Numbered from the stretch's first letter, positions 37,001-46,116 are shown. The stretch: DNA of 64,000 bases from Shewanella insulae (GCF_009831655.1 NZ_WRPA01000011.1:62001-126000), one strand, 5' to 3'. Notes: generated by a model from the sequence alone, not told the origin. Made by a program: numbers and translations.

Positions 37001-40000
37001 TTGTTTTTCTGCCCCGGCTTGAACGCATAACCGGCAACCGCATCGTCACTGTAGACATAGTTTGCCGTGAGGTATGTCAGCGGCAAGCCATTGCCAGACA
37101 GGTCATTTGCCTGACTGGTTACTATCTCATCAAAATTCCAGTGGATGTAGAGACCGTCTGTGCTTAGTTTCCATTGTGGCATGTCGCTCAAGGTCACCAA
37201 CACTGACGCCGAGTAGCTGGTGCTGCCCTGGGTATCCAGAGTCGCCAGCCTCAGCTCTATGTCACCCCCAAAACTAGGCTGCAGCTGAGTGCTCAATCCT
37301 GAGATTGCGGCGCTGGACTGCCAGGCACTAGGTGTTGGTTGCAGATAGCGGTATTCCAGCGTTTGGCCGCTAACCGCCCCGGGTACGCCAGTTTCACCTT
37401 CATAGAACCAACTCACGCTGATGAGCCCCTGCTGCACCTGGGCAACATCGATTTGCGCCTGAGGCGCGCTGCCCTGAACCTCGTTTGTCGGTGGCGGCAA
37501 TGTCGGGGCACCAAACTGACCCCAGAGGCTCTCCCAAAGGTAACGCCCTACCTGTTCGGCACAGTTGTTGTCGCAGTGCAACGGCATGCTGTCTATCTTG
37601 TTCACCAATTGGTCAAAGCCCAGGCCAATCCAACTCTCGGCGATGGGTTCGGTCACCAGCCCCTGAGCCCCAGTACCGTGGCAGGCATTACACTGCTGCT
37701 CGGCAATGCGCTTTCCCACGTCGGCGGTGATCAGGTAGTCGAGGTTCACCAGAGTTTGCGGGCTAGTCTCGCTTAGGTCGATCACTTGGGTCAGAGGCGA
37801 CGGCAGTCCGCCCCAGAGGTAGCTAAAGGCCAATTGGTACTGGCCAAAGGAGAGTTCCAACTGGCGAGTTTCCCCCCAGGCCAGCTCGAGAGTCTGGCTC
37901 TGTGCGCCAGTGACTGTCACCCGTGGCAGCTCGGTGCCAGTATAGCCAGCCGGCTTAGCTGGTAGGCTGACCGACAGGCTGCCATTGAGCACCTCAGGCT
38001 GATACTGCCAATTGAGCACAGGATTAAGATCACCGGCACTAATGCTGAGCGTATAGCTGCCCTGATCCGGCTGCCAGCCAGGTAAGGAGTTCATCACGAC
38101 TCTGTAATCACCTTCAGGTAATCCGACAAACTGGAACTGACTTTCATTCCAGTTAACATAGAAGCGACGCTCGTTACCTTGTGCGTCAATCAAACGACCC
38201 GCCAGTAACTCATCTTCGATAGCGGCATCGGGTTTAGCTGGTACCTGGATAGTGAGGCTACTGTCGATCCCTGGGGCCTGGTAAGACACCCGGTAGATCA
38301 CCCCCGCCTTGTCATCACTGAGCAGGAAAGAACCATCCGACAGCTCAAGCATCTCCACGGGACGACCAATACAGGCCGAGGTCAGACAGGCATAGGAAGC
38401 CGTATCTATGTCTTGCATCCAGCCATGCACTAAGGGTTGTTCAAAGGCGACACTGCCGTTGTCATTAACCGTCAACATGCGCAGTTCCAGCGCAGGACGC
38501 ACCGCCTTTTGCCCGTTGCCATGGGTAGCAAACAGCAGATGCTGCTGATTGTCAGCCGCTGGATACTTATCCCAAAACATCACGCCCAATGGGGCACTGT
38601 TAGTTTCCACCTCGAAGGCCGGCGCTCGGTAATTGGCAATATTGATGTCGGCAGGCGCTATGTCGGTCAACACCCCACCTGCGGGCACCGCGGCACTGGT
38701 CTTGCCATCGTACTCGTCCTGGGTGATCCCTATGATCTCTTTACCAAACACGTAGGGAGCACCAAAATGCTGTCCCCAGCTGGTAACATGGTTAATCTCA
38801 TCCGGGTTATCGAAGCCCTGGCGATTATTATCTGAGAACCAGATCTCCTGGGTAACCGGATGCCAATCGAAACCGACGCTATTACGTATCCCTTCGGCGA
38901 CAATCGTCGTCAGGGTGTCCAGATCCAATCTCACTATGGTGCCGTAACGCTTGTCTTCCATCACACACACATTACAGGGACGACCAATGGCCATATACAG
39001 CCCCTCGTCATCTGGGTCATAGGGGTTGAATTTGAGTGGGTGTTTCTGATGCCAGTAGCGGAAACTTCCGGTTAATACCGTACCTTCGTCGGCAGGGAAG
39101 GTATAAATCTTCTCCGCGCTCGGCAGGGTGCGGTAACGGTTATCGATGTCGCTGATCTTATACAGGGCACCGACAGTGGAGAAGTATAGGTTACCGTTAC
39201 GGTAGGCTACACCATGGGGTTCCTCCAAACCGCTGGCCACCACGTAAGGCTCACCGGGCTCACCGGTTTGCGGATCCAACGCCATGGCGTAGATCAAGCC
39301 AGCAGCCCCCTCATTGTCCACCGGAATAGCACTGGACCCCACGTAGAGCACCTGGTTGCCCATGGCCATCTGCCTGGGCTGGAACAGCCCCTGTGAGAAG
39401 AGTTCCACCTGCACACCGGGCAAGGGGGAGAGTTCATTAACCTCAATAGGAGCCCGATAGAGTACCGTTTGCTCAACGCTTAGATTGTTGTCACTAATCT
39501 CTATCACCTTGGGCAAGAGTCGCGGCACATAGCCCTCTATGGTATCCAGCGTCAGCTGATACTTGCCGTTTGGCAGGTTGTCCAGCGTCAGAGATTCTCC
39601 CCAGCGGCCACTAAAGGGAATACGACTGCCAGAGATGAAATGATACAGGGAGCCGGTAACCGCTGAGTCGTCGACAGCCGCAGCAGGACTCTCGGGTAAC
39701 GTCAGGCTAACCGTTCCCAGGTAGTCGGCGTCGGGCGAGTCATACAACTGCCAGATTTCCAGGCCCTTGAGTGCCCGGCTGTAGATGCGGAGTTCATCGA
39801 TACTCGCATCCACGTCTGTCGCCTCGGCTAACTCCTTACCAAACGCCACCTTAAACTGCCAAAAAGGCTGTAACGCCCCCGTATCTGACTGACTGCCTAG
39901 CTGCTTGCCATTTTGATACAGGGTCAATTCTTGCCCGTCATAGCTGACGGTCCATAGATTCCATTCATCCAGAGGTTGCAGTTGCTGAGCGGGTTTCAAC

Positions 40001-40401
40001 ACCAGCGGTTTGTCAAAATCCGCATAGGCAAGGATCTCACCACTGCGCTTGATATTGAACCCAAACCGCGACGAACCCACGCCTACGTGGCTAAAACTCT
40101 TGTCTCCATTAGGAAACGCCAGTCGACTCCAGAAGCTGACAGTATACTCACTGGGCTGCCAGCCATTCATTTGCCCCTTAAGTTCTTGACCCTGACCGCC
40201 AATGCGAATCGCATTGCCTTTAGGTCCAGGAACCAACTGATAGTTTCCCTGAATGTCCAGCGGCATGCCGCCTGAAATTTCATTAGACAGAGAAACACCC
40301 GAGACTTGTTCAAACTTATGCCAACTGACTAAATCTTCATTGATATCGCCAAAGGCTGAGGTAGATAAAGTTGCTATCAAAGGGATGCAGAGCTTTTTCA
40401 T
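34033..40401 (-). CDS. Giant exported LamG/beta-propeller/triple-haem protein (copy 1)
   Basis: A 2122-residue protein with a signal peptide (MKKLCIPLIATLSTSAFG) and AAGGAGC ahead of the ATG. The domain order is the same as copy 2: LamG (about 15-225); beta-propeller (about 330-715); CNACH (about 904); second LamG (about 1095-1310); CAACH (about 1320); DUF1592-like region with CTGCH (about 1642); and a C-terminal beta domain. The three CXXCH motifs predict covalent haem c, requiring export and the Ccm system. It is the first gene of the cluster; a CRP-like site lies about 200 bases upstream, suggesting carbon or anaerobic control. Confidence 0.85.
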   Translation of the reverse strand: MKKLCIPLIATLSTSAFGDINEDLVSWHKFEQVSGVSLSNEISGGMPLDIQGNYQLVPGPKGNAIRIGGQGQELKGQMNGWQPSEYTVSFWSRLAFPNGDKSFSHVGVGSSRFGFNIKRSGEILAYADFDKPLVLKPAQQLQPLDEWNLWTVSYDGQELTLYQNGKQLGSQSDTGALQPFWQFKVAFGKELAEATDVDASIDELRIYSRALKGLEIWQLYDSPDADYLGTVSLTLPESPAAAVDDSAVTGSLYHFISGSRIPFSGRWGESLTLDNLPNGKYQLTLDTIEGYVPRLLPKVIEISDNNLSVEQTVLYRAPIEVNELSPLPGVQVELFSQGLFQPRQMAMGNQVLYVGSSAIPVDNEGAAGLIYAMALDPQTGEPGEPYVVASGLEEPHGVAYRNGNLYFSTVGALYKISDIDNRYRTLPSAEKIYTFPADEGTVLTGSFRYWHQKHPLKFNPYDPDDEGLYMAIGRPCNVCVMEDKRYGTIVRLDLDTLTTIVAEGIRNSVGFDWHPVTQEIWFSDNNRQGFDNPDEINHVTSWGQHFGAPYVFGKEIIGITQDEYDGKTSAAVPAGGVLTDIAPADINIANYRAPAFEVETNSAPLGVMFWDKYPAADNQQHLLFATHGNGQKAVRPALELRMLTVNDNGSVAFEQPLVHGWMQDIDTASYACLTSACIGRPVEMLELSDGSFLLSDDKAGVIYRVSYQAPGIDSSLTIQVPAKPDAAIEDELLAGRLIDAQGNERRFYVNWNESQFQFVGLPEGDYRVVMNSLPGWQPDQGSYTLSISAGDLNPVLNWQYQPEVLNGSLSVSLPAKPAGYTGTELPRVTVTGAQSQTLELAWGETRQLELSFGQYQLAFSYLWGGLPSPLTQVIDLSETSPQTLVNLDYLITADVGKRIAEQQCNACHGTGAQGLVTEPIAESWIGLGFDQLVNKIDSMPLHCDNNCAEQVGRYLWESLWGQFGAPTLPPPTNEVQGSAPQAQIDVAQVQQGLISVSWFYEGETGVPGAVSGQTLEYRYLQPTPSAWQSSAAISGLSTQLQPSFGGDIELRLATLDTQGSTSYSASVLVTLSDMPQWKLSTDGLYIHWNFDEIVTSQANDLSGNGLPLTYLTANYVYSDDAVAGYAFKPGQKNNFAELSLDDEHQIDLGQSDFSVSFWLKSDSSVDSWGRNQIFYYGDGFSQDSFFFSTLGNFNVQFKTDNTGGNQWASTANSVVPGRWQMFTYVRKQTGEFSAYIDGQLVGQGVHASTGKPIKLIKPYEFIDASLDEFRVYKRSLSADEVRTLYLTPTAGTKSTNAGGTGVIDVSDMSGDQLWQNFNCAACHGADGLGATPILESLYRDDIIDLIRDTMPYGNPGGCDQECAERLYAWMYDEFITHGSNPPTMPPVIGSGLDAYLDDSQAAWLLYKASLNLGARLPSAEEQQRLIDEGAGVLPQLLDDLLQEESFADRIGEIYHDVLHTKGTEGTVGAVGAFAANLGGDSSWFYKVTGDVQLQGQLWLRTTNAHNAESTELVKYLVRNNRPFSEVLTADYTMVNYYNARSYGIEGQFSFREQAEPSIAEYPWDETDFQPVKLGIAHAGVMTNPVFMRRYPTTPTNRNRHRAYSFYKKFLATDILEIGGERPKAEDLVADGVPTLTNPVCTGCHQVMDPVASSFQHWAGSEYVWTMPKESWDNKYWPQNEILAPGFNGKLSPSYFDPDISPLQWLMGEAVQDSRFALSVVRTLFAPVTGYPLLAKPLDNDSDTSKARYATQQQDINSLATRFREGNFDIRALVKDLLLSQYAQRDNAFGGSRSLLTPEQLARKVNAVFGQDWEEGSYFDWLEEIGTQLMYGGIDHQDVLDRQSVLSGTGATVQTWLANDFACQIVPQQLAQAAESRVIATGLAPEGVGIRIAPSEFVFSDGQLEANASQSVGYGDDFVYQFAWGDDKEISATVSVGQAGQYQLVLPYANGNDQPVLFQLFVDGQLWADDISLGSTKGWWRWTHEVLDAIYLSAGSHEIRLKAKGFSYVKIDGLFLRDTARTEAEVRSNLQQLMYRIYGEQLASDSPQVTRAWQLYQQLLSTGLNAVRSDEANPYLDGACQVQTHRQEGVSYPYEDNQDPHFYVRAWMATLTFMLKDYRFFYQ

Positions 40402-40582
40402 TTATTGCTCCTTATAGTTTTAGTTTTATCTGGCATGGATGAGATACAACAGTGCGACCTTCTTTCACATCCTGCCAAGCCCAGAAATTTGTGACAATTC
40501 GTAACAAAAACGTTGCCTTACGGTTTATTTATTGTTAACTGGGCGAGTGACACTATACGGATCATCCCTGGTCAATTAATAG

Positions 40583-40592
40583 CCCCCCCCCC
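40583..40592. repeat. C10 homopolymer upstream of the giant haem-protein gene
   Basis: Ten consecutive C bases lie between the CRP-like site and the minus-strand gene starting at 40401. Long G/C runs slip during replication, so the promoter spacing may vary. Confidence 0.7.
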
Positions 40593-40599
40593 TCTCTTT

Positions 40600-40617
40600 T
40601 TGTGATTCAGATCACGC
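40600..40617. promoter_or_regulatory. CRP-like binding site
   Basis: TGTGATTCAGATCACG matches the TGTGA-N6-TCACA CRP consensus at nearly every informative base. It is about 200 bases upstream of the large haem-protein gene (minus strand). An older promoter nearer to the gene cannot be excluded. Confidence 0.7.
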
Positions 40618-41033
40618 TATACCCATATATTTTTTACGGGTAAACAGCGAGCAGCCCCCGAACAGACAATGAAAGACTTTGTTGATTAAAATCATCAAGT
40701 TACAGAAAAAACCTGGAAGATATATTCTTTTGGTGCAGTGAAAAAAACTACAAAATCATGTATATAGCAAAACGCTATATCATTATAACCATTTGCAAGC
40801 AAAATTATCTCAAGGGAGCATGTTAACGAGTAATCACACGTTTTTTCGTCTTAAACCTCGGCTCATTATTGCTGATGACTTCATGCCCAAATTGATTTTG
40901 TAACACTGCCACCTGATGAAAGAGCTAAAGATAAAGCCATAATGAGAGGTCTTGGTTGCAAATTTTCACAGAGGGAGGATTAAAATTTCATGGTTTTCTT
41001 TAAGTTGAAGATTCAATTTAAAAGGAATTTAAA

Positions 41034-41256
41034 TTGCGAAGAAAGGTCTATTCGGGTTTATTGCCTTATCCCTAATATCACTTCAGTTCTCGCTAATAAG
41101 GATACTATCCAGAACTGTAATACCATCAAGCAGACATTCGGCAGTGCCGAGTAAGGTATTTATGATGCTGTAGATGAAGGCCTGCTGCCAAATGATCTTG
41201 ACCGTGGCGACCCTGTTAAGCTGGTATGCAAAGCACAAAAATGCACAACGTCATAG
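41034..41256 (+). pseudogene. Decayed gene for a small secreted protein
   Basis: One frame encodes KKGLFGFIALSLISLQFSL, a signal peptide. A frame change near 41090 gives ANKDTIQNCNTIKQTFGSAE, then an in-frame stop (TAA near 41151), then GIYDAVDEGLLPNDLDRGD with a tail containing CKAQKC and a final stop at 41254. Read together they make a roughly 73-residue exported protein with three Cys, broken by at least one frameshift and one stop. AAAGGAATTT upstream resembles its ribosome site. No homologue is recognised. Confidence 0.6.
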
Positions 41257-41559
41257 ATAGGCCCCCAGCCTGAAGGAGGGCTACCGACTCTTCCTGGCAA
41301 TGCCCGAGAAGATAACGGACGAACAGTGACTCAAACAAGGGGGAATATGCGCGCAACCTACTATCAAAGCTATGAAGGAAGTCGCAGGATCACTAAAAAA
41401 GTGATGAGAGTTATTATCGCTCTTCCTGTAGATCCTGTGTGATATTGTCAAGTATGTATGTGGTCTTCACTCCAAAAACAGGCTCTGTAACGACATAGCC
41501 ACAACCAAGCAAGCTAGTGTTTTATAGGCATTTATCTCGCCACACTGACATAATCGTCA
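41257..41559. other. Non-coding stretch, possible 31-codon frame
   Basis: Apart from a short plus-strand frame at 41347-41442, preceded by a strong AAGGGGGAAT ribosome-like site, and a small hairpin ATCACT/AGTGAT at 41389-41405 inside it, I see nothing here. The short frame may be part of the same decayed region as the pseudogene to its left. Confidence 0.35.
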
Positions 41560-42339
41560 CTACTCGCTCTTCATCGCGGCCTTGACGTAGACATCGAAGC
41601 GGTTCTTCTTGGTTTCGATGCGGGTGCTGGGTTTAACGCCGTCGAGGTCGTCGGCGTAGTCGGGGCGCTTGACTACCACGCGCTTGCTGGCGAGGGCCAT
41701 GGCCGGGGCCAGCAGGCCGTCGGCATCTAGGTCGGCGCCCACCAGCGACTGGAACACCCGCATCTCCTTCTTCACCAGGGCCGACTTCTCCCTGTGGGGA
41801 TACATAGGGTCCAGATAGACCACATCCACCTGCTCACCCAGTTCGGCCAACGCCGTCAGGCTGGAACCATGGACCAGATGCATGCGCTCGCGCATCCAGG
41901 GGCCGATATCGGCATCTTCATAGGCGCGGCGCAGGCCATCTTCCAGCAAGGCCGCCACCACGGGATTACGCTCCACCATGGTGACCTTGCAGCCCAGGCT
42001 GGCAAGCACGAAGGCGTCTCGCCCAAGGCCTGCGGTGCCATCGACGACGCTTGGGGTCACCCCCTGCTTAAGCCCCACGGCCTTGGCGATCGCCTGGCCT
42101 CGACCGCCGCCGAACTTACGCCTGTGAGCCACGGCGCCGGTGACAAAATCCACCAATATGCCCTTGAGCTTGGGCTCATCGCGCTTATTTAAAATCAGAC
42201 AGTTATCTTCGAACACCAGCTCGAACTGGGCGTCCTTGTCGAACACAAGCCCCCAGCGTTCACACACGGCTTCCAGGGTCGGGTATTGGCGATTAAAAAA
42301 GATCCCCACTGATGCGGGCTTGGTCGATGATGCAGTCAC
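41560..42339 (-). CDS. rsmJ: 16S rRNA (guanine-1516-N2)-methyltransferase RsmJ
   Basis: A 259-residue SAM-dependent methyltransferase of the RsmJ family. Visible are the N-terminal RNA-binding part ([35 protein letters not shown]), the SAM motif [20 protein letters not shown], the acidic [18 protein letters not shown], and the catalytic-region [12 protein letters not shown]. It methylates G1516 of 16S rRNA. It is divergent from rlmJ, another rRNA methyltransferase, across a 182-base promoter region. The length matches the family. Confidence 0.95.
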   Translation of the reverse strand: MTASSTKPASVGIFFNRQYPTLEAVCERWGLVFDKDAQFELVFEDNCLILNKRDEPKLKGILVDFVTGAVAHRRKFGGGRGQAIAKAVGLKQGVTPSVVDGTAGLGRDAFVLASLGCKVTMVERNPVVAALLEDGLRRAYEDADIGPWMRERMHLVHGSSLTALAELGEQVDVVYLDPMYPHREKSALVKKEMRVFQSLVGADLDADGLLAPAMALASKRVVVKRPDYADDLDGVKPSTRIETKKNRFDVYVKAAMKSE

Positions 42340-42521
42340 TTTGGCTCAATAAGTTAAGAAATAACGCCCTCATTATGCCAAAAGTGCACAGCGCTGAATA
42401 TGGCCTTTGTTAACGAGGCTTACTGCCTGCTGCTGTACCTATACAGGAGTCGCTGTACCTGGGCAGGCATCCCCCCTATAATCGCCCTATCAGGCTAGCG
42501 CCCTCATCATCTGGAATATTC

Positions 42522-43361
42522 ATGTTAAGTTACCGCCACGGCTACCACGCCGGAAACTATGCCGATGTGCTCAAGCACAGTATCTTGCTGCAAACCCTCA
42601 AGTTGATGCATAAGAAGAATAAGCCCATGGTGTATATCGACACCCATGCCGGCGCCGGAGGCTATGCGCTATCCGATGAGTTTGCCCAGAAGACGGGCGA
42701 GTACCTAGAGGGAGTCGCCAAGCTGTGGGACAAGCAGGACCTGCCCGAGGCGCTAAGCCAATACGTAAGCGATATCAAACACTTCAATGGCTCAGATGAG
42801 CTGGAGCTCTACCCTGGCTCGCCCGCCTTTGTCGACATGAACCTGAGAGATAATGATCGCATGGTGCTGCATGAGTTGCATGGCACAGACCATCAGCTAC
42901 TTGAAGAGCAGCTGGGCAGCGACAAGCAGATCAAGGTGATCAAGGGCGATGGCCTCAAAGGGCTGCTGGCCGCCGTGCCACCACTCGAGCGTCGCGGCGT
43001 CATCCTCATCGACCCCAGCTACGAGATGAAGAGCGACTACCAGGAGGTCGCCAAGGCGGTGCTCAAGGCCCATAAGAAGTTCGCCACCGGCGTCTTCATG
43101 ATCTGGTATCCCGTGGTGCAGCGCGAGCAGACGGAAGCGATGTTCGAGCTGCTCAAGCAGAGCGGCATCAAGCGTCAGCTACGCATAGAGCAGGCAATAA
43201 AACCCGACAGCGAGGAGTTTGGCATGACGGCGGCGGGCCTCTGGGTGATCAATCCACCCTGGCAACTGGACGAGATCGCCGAGACGACGCTGGACTATCT
43301 GGATCCCCTGCTCAATCAGGGCGGCGGCCGAGTAGAGGTCACCTGGGAAGTGGGCGAATAG
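42522..43361 (+). CDS. rlmJ: 23S rRNA (adenine-2030-N6)-methyltransferase RlmJ
   Basis: A 279-residue RlmJ. The N-terminus MLSYRHGYHAGNYADVLKH is diagnostic, followed by the SAM-binding YIDTHAGAGGY, an insertion subdomain, and the catalytic IDPSYEMKSDY (DPPY-like, here DPSY) that flips adenine for N6 methylation of A2030. The length equals the E. coli enzyme (280). It stands alone, divergent from rsmJ. Confidence 0.95.
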   Translation: MLSYRHGYHAGNYADVLKHSILLQTLKLMHKKNKPMVYIDTHAGAGGYALSDEFAQKTGEYLEGVAKLWDKQDLPEALSQYVSDIKHFNGSDELELYPGSPAFVDMNLRDNDRMVLHELHGTDHQLLEEQLGSDKQIKVIKGDGLKGLLAAVPPLERRGVILIDPSYEMKSDYQEVAKAVLKAHKKFATGVFMIWYPVVQREQTEAMFELLKQSGIKRQLRIEQAIKPDSEEFGMTAAGLWVINPPWQLDEIAETTLDYLDPLLNQGGGRVEVTWEVGE

Positions 43362-43420
43362 CAGCTAGGAATATTCGCTTAGAAACAAGCGCTGAGAGAA
43401 AACCTTTCACCACAAGCCAG

Positions 43421-43783
43421 TTAGAAGAAGGGCGCGCAGGGCGTGCCCTGATGGTAGATCATCTGCCATCGGCCATTACTGCATTTCCACAGCGAGGTGC
43501 GCAGGGAATAACGCTTATCTACCTCGTTTACCGGCTTAAAACAGGCGCGGTAGTTGAGCTGGACCAGATCTTCGCTCAGCAAGCGATACTGCATATCGCT
43601 CACCCTGAATACCGGTGGCTTCTCCTTGGGCAGGCGCGCCAACACCTCAGGCTTGCCGAAGCTGATTCCCGTGGCACCCACCTCCAAAAAGTCGGCATGT
43701 ATCAACTCGTCGAGCACATTGGCATCGCAGCGCACCTCTGGGCTGAGCAGCGCGAGTTCCAGTTCGATAATGGTCTGCTGCAT
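43421..43783 (-). CDS. DUF4440/NTF2-like small protein
   Basis: A 120-residue NTF2-like fold protein (ELIHADFLEVGATGISFGKPEVL, YSLRTSLWKCSNGRWQMIYHQGT). The ATG at 43783 is preferred because GGGGTGA lies five bases before it; a GTG at 43792 overlapping the upstream stop is also possible. It is last in the minus-strand group after the lytic transglycosylase. DUF4440 proteins bind small ligands or act as weak enzymes; no catalytic residues are identified. Confidence 0.85.
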   Translation of the reverse strand: MQQTIIELELALLSPEVRCDANVLDELIHADFLEVGATGISFGKPEVLARLPKEKPPVFRVSDMQYRLLSEDLVQLNYRACFKPVNEVDKRYSLRTSLWKCSNGRWQMIYHQGTPCAPFF

Positions 43784-43788
43784 CTTAA

Positions 43789-44520
43789 TCACCCCAGCTT
43801 CTGATAACGCTTCAGCAGTATCTTGACCCGTTTCACATAGGCCTGGGTCTCCGGATAGGGCGGGATCCCCTTGTACTGAGTCACTGTGGTAGGGCCGGCG
43901 TTATATGCCGCGCAGGCCAGATCGATATTGCCATCGAACCTTGCCAGCATCTTGGCTAAGTAGCGGGCACCGCCGTCGATATTCTGCTCGGGGCGGTAGG
44001 GGTTCTTGACCCCCATGGCCTTGGCGGTATCAGGCATCAGTTGCATCAATCCCATGGCACCGCTACGGGACAGGGCAAACACATTGAAGGCGGATTCGGC
44101 ATGGATCACGGCGCGGATCAGCGCTGGGTCCAAATCATGGGTCTTAGCCGCCCGTGCGATCAGCTCATTGTATTCCGCGCTAAACAGCGGCATCTTCTGC
44201 CAGTCGAGAGTCGAGTCGGGTTTACAGGCATAGCACTCATACGAGAGCACCCTGAAATCCCTATCGCCCGGGGCATGGTCGGCAAAGGCCACCACACCGT
44301 TAGCCTGAGTATATTGATATACCTTGATCTTGCTATCGCCCGTCTCGCTAGGGCGCGGGGCATCGCCCCTGTTTAAGATGCCATGCTTAGAGTAGCTCGC
44401 CTTGTAGCGCGGCTTCTGCGCCTGCTCGGTGGCACCTAGCGGTAGGCACAGCGCCAGGCCGAGCCAGAGGCACAGCAGCTTTTGAGCAAAATGAGGCGTA
44501 AGACGAGCACGGCTAGGCAT
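43789..44520 (-). CDS. Lytic transglycosylase with SLT domain
   Basis: A 243-residue exported murein hydrolase: signal peptide (about 1-30, LLCLWLGLALCLPLGA), a DUF4124-like N-terminal segment (KVYQYTQANGVVAFADHAP), and a C-terminal Slt70-type domain with catalytic E142 in VIHAESAFN, GLMQLMPDTA and AAYNAGPTTV. It cleaves peptidoglycan between MurNAc and GlcNAc, giving 1,6-anhydro ends, in the periplasm. Its start overlaps the DUF3137 stop by one base (TAATG). Confidence 0.92.
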   Translation of the reverse strand: MPSRARLTPHFAQKLLCLWLGLALCLPLGATEQAQKPRYKASYSKHGILNRGDAPRPSETGDSKIKVYQYTQANGVVAFADHAPGDRDFRVLSYECYACKPDSTLDWQKMPLFSAEYNELIARAAKTHDLDPALIRAVIHAESAFNVFALSRSGAMGLMQLMPDTAKAMGVKNPYRPEQNIDGGARYLAKMLARFDGNIDLACAAYNAGPTTVTQYKGIPPYPETQAYVKRVKILLKRYQKLG

Positions 44521-45530
44521 TAGAATCCAATATTCTGATCGAGTTTAAGTACTTCAATCATAGCAAAAAGCTGCTTCATCTCTCGGTTAATTTGGCTGAA
44601 CTCGTACTCGAAGGTCGCACCGTTGAAGATAGAGCCCAGCTCGAAACGGTTATCGCCACTCTGCAACATGATCAACAGCTTGTCTTCGTAGAAGGCACAC
44701 TGGATCTTGCCGGAAAACAGGTTGGCGAGGGACTGCAGACGCTCCATGAAACCTAGGGTGAGCAGGTAGCGCGCCTCGATCTGATCGCTGGAGAAGACAT
44801 CGAACTGCTTCTCGAATCTGGGGTCTTCCAGCTTGACCCGGTTCAGACGCTTAAAGCTGCTGGAGAGAAAATTCACCAGGCCGCCGCGGTTCTTCACCAC
44901 CACGGTATGGCCCTTAAACCTCTTGTGGCTACTGAGCTGCACCATGACGCCACGAAATACGGTTTCTGTTTCCGTACTTTTCTCGCGTTTGACCTGCTTG
45001 GTCAGACACAGCTCGTTGATGGCGATCTCCACGCCCTTGTAGGTGCCCTGCACATAGTCATCAAACTTAGCATTGTCGTAGCCAGGCAACAGCTTGGAGC
45101 GCTTCAGTTGAGTCAGGCTCATGTTGTGGCTGGTGCTGAAGATAAAGTCGGGGCCGAAATAGCGGAAGATCTTGGGAAATACCTCCTGCTTCACATCCCG
45201 CTTATAGCGCTTGAGCGGACGATAGCTCCACCAGCCGAAGGGGAGGCACAGCACAATGAAGAAGACCCAGGGGATATCCAAATAACCGGACAGGCTAAAG
45301 ACAAGGATCAACAATGCCAGGCCGAGGAGGATTCCTAGACTGGTGTAGAGACGCCCGCGCAGCGCCTTGAGGCTGGCGACCCTGTGGTTTTCAAATTTAC
45401 GTGTGAGCGGCTCGATATGTTCTTCATAGTAAGCCTTAAACTGCACCAACTCCTCGGGTTCCGCCCGCAGGCGCTGGGGCTGACGCTGGGCCTTAATTGG
45501 CGCCCCGAGGATAAAACTGATCGGGTTCAT
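44520..45530 (-). CDS. DUF3137 family membrane protein
   Basis: A 336-residue protein with two close membrane helices (about 60-80 and 85-105: LGILLGLALLILVFSL, VFFIVLCLPFGWW) and a large cytoplasmic-type domain (LLPGYDNAKFDDYVQGTYKGVEIAINE, FRGVMVQLSSHKRFKGHTVVV). It fits DUF3137, which is commonly encoded next to LemA. Here it follows lemA by 16 bases and overlaps the lytic transglycosylase by one base. The function is unknown; linkage suggests envelope maintenance. Confidence 0.88.
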   Translation of the reverse strand: MNPISFILGAPIKAQRQPQRLRAEPEELVQFKAYYEEHIEPLTRKFENHRVASLKALRGRLYTSLGILLGLALLILVFSLSGYLDIPWVFFIVLCLPFGWWSYRPLKRYKRDVKQEVFPKIFRYFGPDFIFSTSHNMSLTQLKRSKLLPGYDNAKFDDYVQGTYKGVEIAINELCLTKQVKREKSTETETVFRGVMVQLSSHKRFKGHTVVVKNRGGLVNFLSSSFKRLNRVKLEDPRFEKQFDVFSSDQIEARYLLTLGFMERLQSLANLFSGKIQCAFYEDKLLIMLQSGDNRFELGSIFNGATFEYEFSQINREMKQLFAMIEVLKLDQNIGF

Positions 45531-45546
45531 GGAATCAGAACCCGCT

Positions 45547-46116
45547 TTACTTCAGGTAATCGGATGCGTCGATCGGCGTCTTAGACGCTTCATCGGCCTC
45601 ATAGAAAGGCATCACCTTGACCTTGGCCATAGAGGCGATAATAGAGCCTGGGAAGATCTCCACCGCGTTGTTGAGCTCAGACACGGCGGCGTTATAGAAA
45701 CGTCTCGCCGCCGAGATATGCTCCTCGACCTCGCTATAGGTTGTCATCGCCTGCACCATGGTCTTGTCAGACTTGAGCTCGGGGTAGTTTTCGACGCTAA
45801 CCATCAGCTGGCCCATCTTGTTGTTGAGCTGTTCGGCAAGCCCCAGATGCTCCTTGATGGCATCGGCATCATTAAGGTCATAGCCAGCGGTCACCTGAGT
45901 ACGCAGCGCGGTGATCTCCGTTAGCAGCGACTTCTCGTGATCCATAAATTTCTGTGCGATCTTGAGGATGTTGGGCACCAAGTTGGCGCGCTTTTTCAGT
46001 TGTACGTCGATACCCGACAAGGCTTCACGCACCGCGTTACGCTTCTTGATCAGGCTGACATACCAGAGGTAGGTGATAATAACGACTAGGCCGAGGCCCA
46101 ACAGCAAACCTTCCAT
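45547..46116 (-). CDS. LemA family protein
   Basis: A 189-residue LemA: one N-terminal membrane helix (LLLGLGLVVIITYLWYVSLI) followed by a four-helix cytoplasmic or periplasmic bundle with the family signature KKRNAVREALSGIDVQLKKR and LVPNILKIAQKFMDHEKSLL. The C-terminal half carries FYNAAVSELNNAVEIFPGS. LemA proteins are widespread with unclear function. It is first in a four-gene minus-strand operon with the DUF3137, lytic transglycosylase and DUF4440 genes. Confidence 0.93.
   Translation of the reverse strand: MEGLLLGLGLVVIITYLWYVSLIKKRNAVREALSGIDVQLKKRANLVPNILKIAQKFMDHEKSLLTEITALRTQVTAGYDLNDADAIKEHLGLAEQLNNKMGQLMVSVENYPELKSDKTMVQAMTTYSEVEEHISAARRFYNAAVSELNNAVEIFPGSIIASMAKVKVMPFYEADEASKTPIDASDYLK

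Noticed and set aside
26386..40401. Many long plus-strand open frames opposite the giant genes
   Set aside because: They are antisense shadows produced by GC-rich codon bias; none has a ribosome site or known motif.
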